The notes: generated from the sequence alone by a model not told the origin. A stretch of 64,000 nucleotides of DNA from UBA4742 sp963785815 (GCA_963785815.1 CAWAWN010000001.1:806001-870000); one strand, 5' to 3'. Shown: positions 28,480-37,087, numbered from the stretch's first letter. A program made the numbers and translations.

Positions 28480-29517
28480 GTGTCCCCGGCCTCGCTCCCC
28501 TCGCACGGTGCCCTGGCCGTGGTGGGAGACCGCCTGGCCACCGACCTGGTGGACGTGACCAGCGACCTCAGCGCCCTGGACTCCCGCGGGTTCTGGGCCG
28601 TGGTGGTTCCCTACGAGGGCCCGGCCACCTGCGCCCGGTTCGCCACCGTGCGCCCGGCCCGACCCTGGCACGGGGCGCCCTGGCGGGGTCCGGCCCCCGA
28701 CTCGTGGCGCTCGAGCCTGGACCGGGCCACGTTCGAGGCCGGCGTGTCGGCCATCCGGTCCGCCATCGCCGCCGGCGACGTGTACCAGGTCAACCTGACC
28801 CGGCGGCTGTCCGCCCCGGCGCCGCCCGGGGCCGACGTGGCCGCGCTGGGCGCGGCGCTGGCCCTGGGCAACCCGGCGCCGTTCAGCGCCGTGGTCCGGC
28901 TGCCGGATCAGGGGGTCGAGGTGGCGTCGGCGTCGCCCGAGCGCTTCGTGTCCATCCGGGACGGGCGGGTGCGGTCGTCGCCCATCAAGGGCACGGCCGT
29001 GACCGCCGAGGACTTCCTGGCCAAGGACCGGGCCGAGAACGTGATGATCGTCGACCTGGTGCGAAACGACCTGGGCCGGGTCTGCGAGTGGGGCACGATC
29101 GAGGTCCCGCACCTGGTCCAGGTCGAGGCCCACCCCGGGCTGGTGCACCTGGTCAGCACGGTGGAGGGCCGGCTGCGACCGGGCGCAGGCTGGGCCGACG
29201 CCATCGGCGCCACCTTCCCGCCCGGGTCGGTCACCGGTGCCCCCAAGCTGGCCGCCATCGACCACATCGCCCGCCTGGAGCCGGTGAGCCGCGGCGTGTA
29301 CTGCGGAGCGGTGGGGTGGGTCGACGCCGACCTCGGCCAGGGCGACCTCAACGTGGCCATCCGCACCTTCTGGCTGGACGAGGGCGAGCTGCACTTCGGC
29401 ACCGGCGGCGCCGTCACCTGGGACTCGACGCCGGCCGGCGAGTGGGCCGAGACCGAGCTGAAGGCGGCCCGGCTGCTGGAGCTGGCCTCGGCCCGCCCGG
29501 TGGGCGTGGGAGGCTAG
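28480..29517 (+). CDS. pabB: Chorismate-binding enzyme, aminodeoxychorismate synthase component I-like
   Basis: 345 residues from GTG 28480. It has the anthranilate/aminodeoxychorismate synthase C-domain: AAGDVYQVNLTRR, SASPERFVS, SSPIKGTA, NVMIVDLVRNDLGRVC, HPGLVHLVSTVEG, FPPGSVTGAPKLAA, YCGAVGW. With the PabC-like gene four bases downstream it would make 4-aminobenzoate for folate from chorismate and ammonia. No glutaminase (pabA) gene is in the window. ATG at 28471 is the first in-frame start, but it lies inside the divergent promoter; GTG 28480 has GAGGAT seven bases upstream, so I prefer it. Confidence 0.87.
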   Translation: MSPASLPSHGALAVVGDRLATDLVDVTSDLSALDSRGFWAVVVPYEGPATCARFATVRPARPWHGAPWRGPAPDSWRSSLDRATFEAGVSAIRSAIAAGDVYQVNLTRRLSAPAPPGADVAALGAALALGNPAPFSAVVRLPDQGVEVASASPERFVSIRDGRVRSSPIKGTAVTAEDFLAKDRAENVMIVDLVRNDLGRVCEWGTIEVPHLVQVEAHPGLVHLVSTVEGRLRPGAGWADAIGATFPPGSVTGAPKLAAIDHIARLEPVSRGVYCGAVGWVDADLGQGDLNVAIRTFWLDEGELHFGTGGAVTWDSTPAGEWAETELKAARLLELASARPVGVGG

Positions 29518-29521
29518 GGCG

Positions 29522-30358
29522 GTGGGGACGACGGGACCGGTGGTGGCCATCGACGGTCAGCTGGTCGACCGGGACACCGCCTCGATCTCGGCCTTCGACC
29601 ACGGGCTGACCGTGGGCGACGGCGTGTTCGAGACCCTCCAGGTGGTGCGGGGCTCGGCCTTCGCCGTGCGGCGGCACCTGGCCCGGCTGCGCCACTCCCT
29701 GGCCGGGCTGGGCATCGAGCTGGCCACCGACGACGACGCGCTGGCGGCCACGATGGCCGAGGTGGTGGCGGCCAACCACCTCGAGGCCGGGCGCCTGCGC
29801 CTGACCGTGACCGGCGGCGTGAGCCCGCTGGGGTCCGACCGCGGCTCGGCCGGGGCGACGGTGGTGGTGGCCACCGCGGCCATGCCGAGGTGGGAGGCGG
29901 CCACCGCGGTGGTGACCGTGCCCTGGCCCCGCAACGAGCGCAGCGCGGTGGCCGGCCTGAAGACCACCTCCTACGCCGAGAACGTGGTGGCCCTGGACCA
30001 CGCCCACCAGCGCGGCGCGTCCGAGGCCATCTTCGCCAACACGAAGGGTCAGCTGTGCGAGGGCACCGGCAGCAACATCTTCGTGGCCACGGGTGGGCGG
30101 CTGTGCACCCCGCCCCTGCACTCGGGCTGCCTGGCCGGCATCACCCGGGCCCTGGTGTGCGAGCTGGTCGACGTCGAAGAGGTGGACCTCGACCTGGCCG
30201 TGCTGGACCGGGTGGACGAGGCCTTCCTGACCTCGTCCACCCGCGACGTGCAGCCCATCGCCTCCATCGACGGACGGACGCTGCGCGCCCCCGGACCCCT
30301 CACGGCCGCGGCCGCGGCCGCCTTCGCCGACGTGCTGGCCCGCGACCTCGACCCCTGA
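29522..30358 (+). CDS. pabC: Class IV aminotransferase, aminodeoxychorismate lyase-like
   Basis: 278 residues, PLP enzyme of fold type IV. It begins with FDHGLTVGDGVFETLQV, has the R-L-R-L-T-V strand, the catalytic Lys in AGLKTTSYAENVVAL, EAIFANTKGQLCEGTGSNIF and LHSGCLAGITRAL. Coupled to pabB, it most likely releases pyruvate from aminodeoxychorismate to give 4-aminobenzoate. Branched-chain or D-amino acid aminotransferases share the fold and are the alternative. The start is GTG at 29522, four bases after the pabB stop. Confidence 0.82.
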   Translation: MGTTGPVVAIDGQLVDRDTASISAFDHGLTVGDGVFETLQVVRGSAFAVRRHLARLRHSLAGLGIELATDDDALAATMAEVVAANHLEAGRLRLTVTGGVSPLGSDRGSAGATVVVATAAMPRWEAATAVVTVPWPRNERSAVAGLKTTSYAENVVALDHAHQRGASEAIFANTKGQLCEGTGSNIFVATGGRLCTPPLHSGCLAGITRALVCELVDVEEVDLDLAVLDRVDEAFLTSSTRDVQPIASIDGRTLRAPGPLTAAAAAAFADVLARDLDP

Positions 30359-30366
30359 CCCGAGAC

Positions 30367-30388
30367 GTCGGCGGCCGAACACGCCGAC
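30367..30388. terminator. Possible terminator hairpin between convergent genes
   Basis: GTCGGCG (30367-30373) and CGCCGAC (30382-30388) form a perfect 7-bp stem with an 8-base loop, just after the pabC stop and before the convergent birA gene. There is no U-run, as is common in high-GC genomes. Confidence 0.35.
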
Positions 30389-30455
30389 AACCTGTCACCT
30401 CGGAGGAGGGCCCGACGGGGTGGCCGCCTCCGGATGAGGGGTCAGGGCGCGCACG

Positions 30456-31265
30456 TCATTCGTCGTGTCGCAGGAGCAGCACGTCGCCCGCCACCACCCG
30501 GTGCTCGCGACCGGCGTCGTCGCGCACCAGCAGATCGCCCCGGTCGTCGAGGTCCAGGGCCAACCCCTCGAGGACGCGCCCACCGACATCGGCCCGCACG
30601 CGACGACCGAGGGTGATCGAGTGCTGGCGGGCGTCGTGCAGGAGCCGCTGTCGACCCACGACCTCGCCCTCCTCCAACTGGCCGCAGCGCGTCTCGAACC
30701 GGCTGAGCAGGTCGACCAGCAGGTCCTCACGGTCGACCTCCGCCCCGAGCTCCAGGTTGAGCGCGGTGGCCGGGCCCGTCGCGGCCACCAGCTCGGGTGG
30801 GACGGGCGTGGGCCAGTTCACGTTGATCCCCACCCCCACCACCACCGCCAGCTCACCCGCGGGTCCGATCGTGGACTCGGCCAGGACGCCGGCCAGCTTG
30901 CGGGGCGGTTCGCCGTCGACGACCACGTCGTTGGGCCACTTGAGCATCCCGCCGGCGCGCTGGCCGGCACCCGTGTCGACCAGGGCCAACGCCATCGCCA
31001 CGGTCAGCAAGGGGGCGAAGACCGGTTCGAGACGGGGCCGCAGCAGCACCGAGACCAGCAGCGACGTCCCCGGCGGCGTCACCCAACTTCGCTCCAGCCG
31101 CCCCCGTCCCGCGGTCTGGTGATCGGCCACCAGCACCGTTCCGCCCGGCGCACCCGCGGCTGCCTCGGCCAGCAGGTCGTGGTTGGTCGAACCGGTCTCG
31201 TCGACCCAACGCAGCTCGGCGAATCGGCTGTCGCTCAGCGCTGATCTGGCACGGTCACCCTTCAT
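30456..31265 (-). CDS. birA: Biotin--[acetyl-CoA-carboxylase] ligase, single-domain
   Basis: About 269 residues. It activates biotin with ATP and attaches it to the biotinyl-lysine of carboxylase carrier domains. It shows WVDETGSTNHDLL, the biotinyl-AMP loop ADHQTAGRGRLERSW, LKWPNDVVVDG, KLAGVLAE and VVVGVGINVNW; the small C-terminal domain is present. No N-terminal HTH repressor domain exists, so it is a ligase only. The start at 31265 is preferred over 31277 because a TATGGT -10 box lies seven bases before it. It is divergent from the biotin-containing carboxylase, its natural substrate. Confidence 0.92.
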   Translation of the reverse strand: MKGDRARSALSDSRFAELRWVDETGSTNHDLLAEAAAGAPGGTVLVADHQTAGRGRLERSWVTPPGTSLLVSVLLRPRLEPVFAPLLTVAMALALVDTGAGQRAGGMLKWPNDVVVDGEPPRKLAGVLAESTIGPAGELAVVVGVGINVNWPTPVPPELVAATGPATALNLELGAEVDREDLLVDLLSRFETRCGQLEEGEVVGRQRLLHDARQHSITLGRRVRADVGGRVLEGLALDLDDRGDLLVRDDAGREHRVVAGDVLLLRHDE

Positions 31266-31270
31266 ACCTG

Positions 31271-31278
31271 TAACCATA
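31271..31278. promoter_or_regulatory. Overlapping divergent -10 boxes of birA and the carboxylase gene
   Basis: Minus strand TATGGT (31273-31278) lies seven bases before the birA ATG. Plus strand TAACCAT (31271-31277) lies about five bases before the GTG at 31283. The two boxes share most of their bases within a 17-bp gap. Confidence 0.5.
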
Positions 31279-31282
31279 TGGG

Positions 31283-33058
31283 GTGCTCACAAAGGTCCTC
31301 ATCGCCAACCGGGGCGAAATCGCCGTCCGTGTCATCCGTGCCTGCCAGGAGATGGGCATCGCCACCGTCGCCGTCTACAGCGACCTCGACCGTGACGCAC
31401 TGCACGTGCGGCTGGCCGACGAGGCCTACGCCCTGGGTGGCGAGACGGCGGCCGACAGCTACCTGCGCACGGACAAGATCCTCGATGCCATCGAACGCAG
31501 CGGGGCCGACGGCGTGCATCCCGGCTACGGCTTCTTCTCGGAGAACACCGACTTCGCCCGGGCCATCACGGAACGGGGGGTGGCCTTCATCGGGCCGCCG
31601 CCGGAGGCCATCGAGGTCATGGGCGACAAGGTGTCGAGCCGCATCGCCGCGCAGAAGGCAGGCGTGGCCGGGGTGCCCGGCACCACCGAGTTCCTGACCG
31701 ATGCCGCCGAGGTGGTGGCCTTCGGCGAGGAGCACGGCTGGCCGGTGGCCATCAAGGCGGCCTACGGCGGCGGCGGTCGCGGCATGCGGGTGGTCAAGAG
31801 CGCGGCCGACGCGCCCGAAGCGTTCGCCTCGGCCCAGAGCGAGGCCCTCAAGGGGTTCGGGCGCGACGAGTGCTACGTCGAGCGGTACCTGACCTGGCCC
31901 CGCCACGTGGAGATGCAGATCATCGGCGACCAGCACGGCAACTGCGTGTGGGTGGCCGAGCGCGACTGCTCGGCCCAGCGCCGCCACCAGAAGCTGATCG
32001 AGGAGAGCCCGGCGCCAGCCTTCCCGGCCGAGATCCGCCAAGCCATGGGCGAGGCGGCGGTGAAGGTGGCCAAGGCGTGCGGCTACTACAACGCCGGCAC
32101 CGTCGAGTTCCTGTACCAGGACGGCGAGTTCTGGTTCCTGGAGATGAACACCCGCCTCCAGGTCGAGCACCCCGTGACCGAGATGGTGTCGGGCATCGAC
32201 CTGGTGGCCGAGCAGATCCGGGTGGCCTCCGGTGAGCACCTGAGCTTCAGCCAGGACGACATCGAGCTGCGGGGCCACGCCATCGAGGTGCGGGTCAACG
32301 CCGAGAACCCGGCCGGCGGCAAGTTCCTGCCCTCGCCGGGCCCGGTCACCACCCTGGTGGCCCCCGACGGCTTCGGCACCCGCTGGGACGGTGGCTACGA
32401 GTCGGGCGACACGGTCAGCCAGTTCTACGACAACCTGGTGGGCAAGCTCATCGTGTGGGGCAAGGACCGTGACACGGCCATCGCCCGCATGCTGCGGGCC
32501 CTGCACGAGTTCCGCATCGAGGGCATCGCCACCACCATCCCGGCGGACGTGGCCATCCTCGAGCACCCCGACTTCGTGGCCGCCACGCACTCGACGAAGT
32601 GGGTGGAGGACACCCTCGACCTGACCGGCGTCGACTCGGCTCCGAGCACCGGCTCGGTGGACGCCGACGGAGACGAGCCCAAGGTCAAGCGCGACGTCGA
32701 CGTGGAGGTCAACGGCAAGCGCTACGCGGTGAGCCTGTGGGTGCCCGAGTCGGCCGGTGTGGCCGCCGCCCCGGCGGCCGGCGGCGCCGTCGCGGCCCGG
32801 CCTCGCCGCAGCGGCGGGTCCGCCTCGGGGGCGGCCGTGGGCGGCTCGGGAGCGGTTTCGGTGCCCATGCAGGGCACCATCGTCAAGGTGCTGGTCGAGG
32901 TGGGCCAGGAGATCGAGGCCGGCCAGACCGTGTGCGTGCTCGAGGCCATGAAGATGGAGAACAACATCGCGGCCGACAAGGCCGGCACCGTGGCCGAGAT
33001 CAAGGTCAGCCCCGGCGACTCGGTCGGCAGCGGCGACGTGGTGGCAGTCATCTCCTAG
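31283..33058 (+). CDS. Acyl-CoA carboxylase alpha chain (biotin carboxylase + biotin carrier domain)
   Basis: 591 residues, like actinobacterial AccA3/PccA. The biotin carboxylase part (1 to about 450) has LIANRGEIAVRVIRACQEMG, HPGYGFFSEN, the ATP-grasp loop KAAYGGGGRGMRVV, ERDCSAQRRHQKLIEE, and EMNTRLQVEHPVTEMV. After an Ala/Gly-rich linker the carrier domain ends with VCVLEAMKMENN; Lys557 takes biotin. It carboxylates biotin with bicarbonate and ATP for an acetyl- or propionyl-CoA carboxylase; the beta subunit is not in the window. A start at GTG 31283 gives the family N-terminus. Its last bases are part of the first 94-bp repeat. Confidence 0.93.
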   Translation: MLTKVLIANRGEIAVRVIRACQEMGIATVAVYSDLDRDALHVRLADEAYALGGETAADSYLRTDKILDAIERSGADGVHPGYGFFSENTDFARAITERGVAFIGPPPEAIEVMGDKVSSRIAAQKAGVAGVPGTTEFLTDAAEVVAFGEEHGWPVAIKAAYGGGGRGMRVVKSAADAPEAFASAQSEALKGFGRDECYVERYLTWPRHVEMQIIGDQHGNCVWVAERDCSAQRRHQKLIEESPAPAFPAEIRQAMGEAAVKVAKACGYYNAGTVEFLYQDGEFWFLEMNTRLQVEHPVTEMVSGIDLVAEQIRVASGEHLSFSQDDIELRGHAIEVRVNAENPAGGKFLPSPGPVTTLVAPDGFGTRWDGGYESGDTVSQFYDNLVGKLIVWGKDRDTAIARMLRALHEFRIEGIATTIPADVAILEHPDFVAATHSTKWVEDTLDLTGVDSAPSTGSVDADGDEPKVKRDVDVEVNGKRYAVSLWVPESAGVAAAPAAGGAVAARPRRSGGSASGAAVGGSGAVSVPMQGTIVKVLVEVGQEIEAGQTVCVLEAMKMENNIAADKAGTVAEIKVSPGDSVGSGDVVAVIS

Positions 33059-33328
33059 AAGGCGAAGCCCGCCAGGGCGGAGCCGCTGGACCGATGACAC
33101 CCGGATGGCGAAGCCGCCCGCCGGGAGGCTTGCCGACCAGGCCATCTCCTAGAAGGCGAAGCCCGCCAGGGCGGAGCCGCTGGACCGATGACACCCGGAT
33201 GGCGAAGCCGCCCGCCGGGAGGCTTGCCGACCAGGCCATCTCCTAGAAGGCGAAGCCCGCCAGGGCGGAGCCGCTGGACCGATGACACCCGGATGGCGAA
33301 GCCGCCCGCCGGGAGGCTTGCCGACCAG
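33051..33328. repeat. Three tandem 94-bp units with hairpin potential
   Basis: Units beginning TCTCCTAGAAGGCGAAGC start at 33051, 33145 and 33239 and are essentially identical; the third breaks off at CTTGCCGACCAG. The first unit includes the carboxylase stop codon. Each holds an imperfect inverted repeat, GGCGAAGCCGCCC / GGGAGGCTTGCC, around a GCC loop. The array fills the gap between the convergent carboxylase and ABC permease genes and may act as a bidirectional terminator. Confidence 0.92.
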
Positions 33329-33340
33329 AGGGCCAAGGAA

Positions 33341-34105
33341 TCAAGCCTTCCGACGGTCCCAGCGGAAGGTGCGGGCCGCCACCAGCACGCCGACGGCGGC
33401 CCAGATGCCCAGGGTGAGCAGGTCGCGCCCGGGTGGGTGGGCGGCCAGGTGGTTCGGGTTGAAGGCCGCGAACAAGGCCTGCTGGAACGGTCGCACCGGG
33501 AACAGGTTGCTGATGTCGTCGATGGTGCGGCTGCCGATCGGGAAGAACGTCCCCGACAGGAACACCAGGGGCAGCACCACGATGTTGATGATGGCCGGCG
33601 CCGCGTCGGCGTTGGGGATCACCGCGGTGATGGCCACGCCCAGCGAGGCGAAGGTGATGGCCCCGAGCACGATGATCAGCACCAGCCACAGCGGATGGCC
33701 GGGGGCGTGGTTGCCGTAGCCGATCATGCCCAGGGCGATGGTGGCCACGGCCAGCACCACGGCGATGATGATGGCGCTGCCCACCACCCCGGCGATCAGG
33801 GCCCAGGCCGGCAGCGGCGTGGCCCGCTTGCGCTTGAGGATGCCCTCCTCGCGCTGGCGGGTGAGGTTCATGGCCAGGCTCATGAAGCAGGCGGCGATCA
33901 CCGCGTAGGCCAGGATCCCGGGCACGTAGAACTCGATGAAGCGGATGTTGCCCAGCTCCTGGATGCGGGTCCCGCCGTAGAGGCTGGCGAACACGACCAG
34001 CAGCATCAGCGGGAAGATGATGGTGAAGCCGGCGGCTGCCGGGTTGCGCCAGAAGCCCTTCTGCTCGGCCACCACCTGCCGCCAGGCCAACCCGAGGTCC
34101 TTCAC
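33341..34105 (-). CDS. ABC-2 type exporter permease
   Basis: 254 residues with six predicted membrane helices. The N-terminus MKDLGLAWRQVVAEQKGFWR precedes helix 1, and the family's conserved segment FYVPGILAYAVIAACFMSLAMNL and PLVFLSGTFFPI are seen. It would form the channel for the ATPase encoded just upstream, whose stop overlaps its ATG by four bases. The exported molecule (drug, lipid or other) is not evident. The gene ends 13 bp from the 94-bp repeat array. Confidence 0.88.
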   Translation of the reverse strand: MKDLGLAWRQVVAEQKGFWRNPAAAGFTIIFPLMLLVVFASLYGGTRIQELGNIRFIEFYVPGILAYAVIAACFMSLAMNLTRQREEGILKRKRATPLPAWALIAGVVGSAIIIAVVLAVATIALGMIGYGNHAPGHPLWLVLIIVLGAITFASLGVAITAVIPNADAAPAIINIVVLPLVFLSGTFFPIGSRTIDDISNLFPVRPFQQALFAAFNPNHLAAHPPGRDLLTLGIWAAVGVLVAARTFRWDRRKA

Positions 34106-35007
34106 GAGCCGCCGTCGTCGTCGGCGGTGAGCTGCAGGTACACGTCCTCGAGCGAGGGTCGGCTCACGGTGAGGGCCGGCAGCTCGACGCCCCGCGCCAC
34201 GGCCCAGCTGGTCAACCGGTGCAACGCCGGGGTGGGTGCGTCGGTCTCGAACACCACGCCGTCGCCGTCGGACCGCACGGCCACCGGCAGCTCCGAGGCG
34301 GCGACGCCGTCGGGCAACACGAAGCGCACGGTGGCGATGCCGGTGTCCCGGCCGCCCAGCTGGTCCGGCGGCCCGAGCGCCATCAGCGTGCCCCCGGACA
34401 TGACCGCCACCCGGTCGGCCAGGTGCTGGGCCTCATCCATGTAGTGGGTGGTGAGCAGCACCGTCTTGCCCTTCCCCCGCAGGCTGGTCACCACCTCCCA
34501 GGCGCCCCGGCGAGCGCTGGGGTCGAACCCGGTGGTCGGCTCGTCCAGGAACACGAGCTCGGGGTCGCCCACCAGGCCCAGGGCCAGGTCGACCCGGCGC
34601 TGCTGGCCCCCCGAGAGGTTCCGGACGCGGCTGTCGGCCTTGTCGGACAGGCCCACCGTCTCGAGCAGCTCGTCGATGTCGACCGAGCGCGGGTAGTAGC
34701 CGGCGTAGAGGACGAGCACCTCCCGCACGGTCAGGAACTGGTCGATGCCGCTCGACTGCAACACGATGCCGACCCGCTCGCGCAGCGCCCGGCCGCCCTC
34801 GGCCGGGTCGATGCCCAGCACCTCGACCACCCCCGAGTCGCGGTCGCGGAAGCCCTCCAGGATCTCCACCGTGGTGGTCTTGCCCGCACCGTTGGGGCCC
34901 AGCAGGGCCAGGATCTCGCCCCGCTCCACCTCCAGGTCGATGTCGCGCACGGCCACCGTGTCGCCGTAGACCTTGCGCAGGCCCCGGATGGACACGGCCG
35001 CCGTCAT
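34102..35007 (-). CDS. ABC-2 type exporter ATP-binding protein
   Basis: 301 residues of the DrrA/CcmA-like class. Walker A is GPNGAGKTTT (near 39-48), the Q-loop lies in VLQSSGIDQFLTV, the signature is NLSGGQQRRVDLALGLV and Walker B is LVFLDEPTTGFDP, with the H-loop in LLTTHYMDEAQ. A C-terminal extension of about 80 residues follows, as in drug-export ATPases. Start ATG 35007 overlaps the RDD gene stop by four bases; permease, ATPase and RDD protein are one operon. Confidence 0.92.
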   Translation of the reverse strand: MTAAVSIRGLRKVYGDTVAVRDIDLEVERGEILALLGPNGAGKTTTVEILEGFRDRDSGVVEVLGIDPAEGGRALRERVGIVLQSSGIDQFLTVREVLVLYAGYYPRSVDIDELLETVGLSDKADSRVRNLSGGQQRRVDLALGLVGDPELVFLDEPTTGFDPSARRGAWEVVTSLRGKGKTVLLTTHYMDEAQHLADRVAVMSGGTLMALGPPDQLGGRDTGIATVRFVLPDGVAASELPVAVRSDGDGVVFETDAPTPALHRLTSWAVARGVELPALTVSRPSLEDVYLQLTADDDGGS

Positions 35008-35495
35008 CGGCTGCGCACCACCACCGTGCCCCCGGCCTGGTCGTGCAGCCCACGGCCCATGGGGTTGAACAGCGAGGTCAGGTAGATCAGCGGCCAGGCC
35101 AGCGCCAGCGCCGGGATGGCCAGCACGGTGAGCGGCACCAGCGAGCGCAGCGCCGACTGACCCACCTCGGGGTGGCGGCCGTTGACGAGCTGGGCCACCC
35201 GCACGCCGGTGAGCATCTTGCCCAACGTCTGGCCGGTCCAGCTCAGCAGCACGATCTCGTAGGTGGCGAACATGGCGATGAAGGGCACGAACACCCACTG
35301 GGGCAGCGAGGTCACCTGGTTCCCCTTGTAGGTGGCGAACGGGACCACCACCAGCAGGCCGGGCACGCCCACGATGATCACGTCCAGGGTCCGGGCTCCG
35401 GCGCGGGCCCAGAAGCCGGCCAGGGAGTTGGGCCCCCGGGGCGGGAAGTCGCTGGGCTCCCGAGGCCGAGGGGCGTCGTCGGGCAGCACGTTCAC
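35004..35495 (-). CDS. RDD family membrane protein
   Basis: 163 residues. The Pro-rich N-terminus precedes LAGFWARAGARTLDVIIVGVPGLL, with R and D of the RDD motif, then helices and TGQTLGKMLTGVRVAQL, the second family motif, and a final MGRGLHDQAGGTVVV. It has about three membrane helices. RDD proteins have been linked to ion transport or act with exporters; here coupling to an ABC-2 exporter suggests an accessory role. GTG 35495 overlaps the stop of the upstream flavoprotein gene (GTGA). Confidence 0.85.
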   Translation of the reverse strand: MNVLPDDAPRPREPSDFPPRGPNSLAGFWARAGARTLDVIIVGVPGLLVVVPFATYKGNQVTSLPQWVFVPFIAMFATYEIVLLSWTGQTLGKMLTGVRVAQLVNGRHPEVGQSALRSLVPLTVLAIPALALAWPLIYLTSLFNPMGRGLHDQAGGTVVVRSR

Positions 35496-36850
35496 TCGGC
35501 GGCGTCCGCCAGCGCCTCGGCCAGCGCCGGGTGGACGAGCAGGCTCTCCACGATGTCGGTCACCCGCAGCCCAGCGGTCACGGCCAGGGCGATCACCGAG
35601 ATGAGCTCGGCCGCGTTGCGCCCCACGATCGACCCGCCCAGCACCACACCGGTGGCCGGGTCGGACACGATCTTCACGAACCCGCGGGGGTCGTTCTCGA
35701 TCAGGGCCTTGGCGTTGGCCGAGAAGGGCACCTTGGTCACCCGGATCTTGCGGCCATCGGCGAAGGCGTCGGCCTCGGCCAGCCCGACATCGGCGATCTC
35801 GGGCACCGTGAAGATGGCCGAGGCCGCCTTCTCGTAGTCGAGGTGGCGGTGCGGACCGGCGTGCAGACCCATGGCGTGCTCGGCGATCTTGCGGCCCTGC
35901 ATGGCCGCCACCGAGGACAGGGGCAGCTTGCCCGACAGGTCGCCGGCCGCGTAGATGTGGGCCACGTTGGACTGGCAGTTGTGGTTGACCACCACGTAGC
36001 CGTGGTCCTGCTCGACCCCCGCCTCGTCAAGGCCCAGGTGCTCGGAGTTGGGCAGCGAGCCGATGGCCAGCAGGGCGTGGCTGCCGTTGGCCACCCGCCC
36101 GTCGTCGCAGCGCACCGTGACCTGGTCACCGTCCACGTCCAGCCCCACGGCCCGGGCCCCCTTGTACAGGCGCACGCCGCGGGCGATGAAGTCCTGCTCC
36201 AGGGCGGCGGCCACCTCGGGGTCCTTCTGGGGCAGCACCTGCTGGCGGCTCACGATGAGGGTCACCTGGCAGCCGAAGGCCGAGAACATGTGCACGAACT
36301 CGACGCCGGTCACCCCCGAGCCCACCACCACCAGGTGCTCGGGCAGCTCGGCGGGCGGATAGGCGTCGCGGGTGGTCAGCACCCGGTTGCCGTCGACTGG
36401 CGCCCAGTCCGGGATGCGGGGCCGGCTGCCCGTGCTCAGCAGCACGAAGTCGGCGTCGAGCTCGACCAGGCCGTCGGCCGTCTCCACCACCACCTCGTGG
36501 GGGCCCTTGAGGCGCCCGGTGCCCTCGAGCATCTGCACGCCCTGGCTGTCGAGCAGGGTGCACACCGACGACCGCAGCTTGTCCTGGATGCCGATGATGC
36601 GACGGCGCAGGGCGTCGAAGTCGAGGTGGGCGGACACGTCGGTGATGCCCATGCCCGGCGCCTGGTTGATCTGGGACAGGGCACCGCCGGTGGCGATCAT
36701 GGCCTTGGACGGGATGCAGTCCCACAGGTGGGCGGCGCCGCCCACGATGTCGCGCTCCACCAGGGTGACCTCGGCCCCCAGCCGGGCGGCGTGGGTGGCG
36801 GCCTGGTTGCCCGCGGGCCCTCCTCCGATGATGACGAAGCGCTTGGCCAT
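35492..36850 (-). CDS. FAD-dependent pyridine nucleotide oxidoreductase (Lpd-like, single cysteine)
   Basis: 452 residues with the fold of dihydrolipoamide dehydrogenase. It has FAD motif IIGGGPAGNQAATHAARLG (7-25), NAD motif VVGSGVTGVEFVHMF, the AAGDLSGKLPL FAD segment and a C-terminal dimerisation domain ending LLVHPALAEALADA with the His-Glu pair. The redox motif C-x4-C is not intact: GGAAHLWDC45IPSK keeps only the second Cys. It cannot form the usual active-site disulfide, which points to a quinone reductase or transhydrogenase-like role, as proposed for the mycobacterial LpdA group. Leaderless start: TAGCCT six bases before the ATG. Confidence 0.87.
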   Translation of the reverse strand: MAKRFVIIGGGPAGNQAATHAARLGAEVTLVERDIVGGAAHLWDCIPSKAMIATGGALSQINQAPGMGITDVSAHLDFDALRRRIIGIQDKLRSSVCTLLDSQGVQMLEGTGRLKGPHEVVVETADGLVELDADFVLLSTGSRPRIPDWAPVDGNRVLTTRDAYPPAELPEHLVVVGSGVTGVEFVHMFSAFGCQVTLIVSRQQVLPQKDPEVAAALEQDFIARGVRLYKGARAVGLDVDGDQVTVRCDDGRVANGSHALLAIGSLPNSEHLGLDEAGVEQDHGYVVVNHNCQSNVAHIYAAGDLSGKLPLSSVAAMQGRKIAEHAMGLHAGPHRHLDYEKAASAIFTVPEIADVGLAEADAFADGRKIRVTKVPFSANAKALIENDPRGFVKIVSDPATGVVLGGSIVGRNAAELISVIALAVTAGLRVTDIVESLLVHPALAEALADAAE

Positions 36851-36856
36851 GCATCG

Positions 36857-36862
36857 AGGCTA
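36857..36862 (-). promoter_or_regulatory. Leaderless-type -10 box of the flavoprotein operon
   Basis: TAGCCT on the minus strand, six bases before ATG 36850. It would drive the flavoprotein, RDD and ABC exporter genes, which overlap one another. Confidence 0.5.
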
Positions 36863-37087
36863 CCCGGCCCCGTCCAGGCCACCGGGCGGGACCGGGGCGG
36901 CCCGACGCCGGGCGCGCCATCGTTGACCTGCCCTTCATCTGCTGCTCACAGGTCCTTCACACCCGTGCGATCTCCTGGGCCCGTGGCGTGCCGCCGACCT
37001 CCCCGCCCCTGGGCGCGTCCCCGTCCACGGCATCCAGCACTACCCTCTGGGATCGAGGGCGAGCAGGCGAAGGATGGCGGCGAGGTC
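36863..37087. other. Divergent intergenic region upstream of the secreted protein gene
   Basis: This 225-bp stretch has no gene. A TACCCT element at 37041-37046 is the best -10 candidate for the gene at 37088, which would give a transcript with a leader of about 35 bases, unlike most genes here. GGCGAGG six or so bases before the ATG is a possible ribosome binding site. Confidence 0.3.

Noticed and set aside
33051..33328. CRISPR array
   Set aside because: The 94-bp units abut directly without unique spacers.
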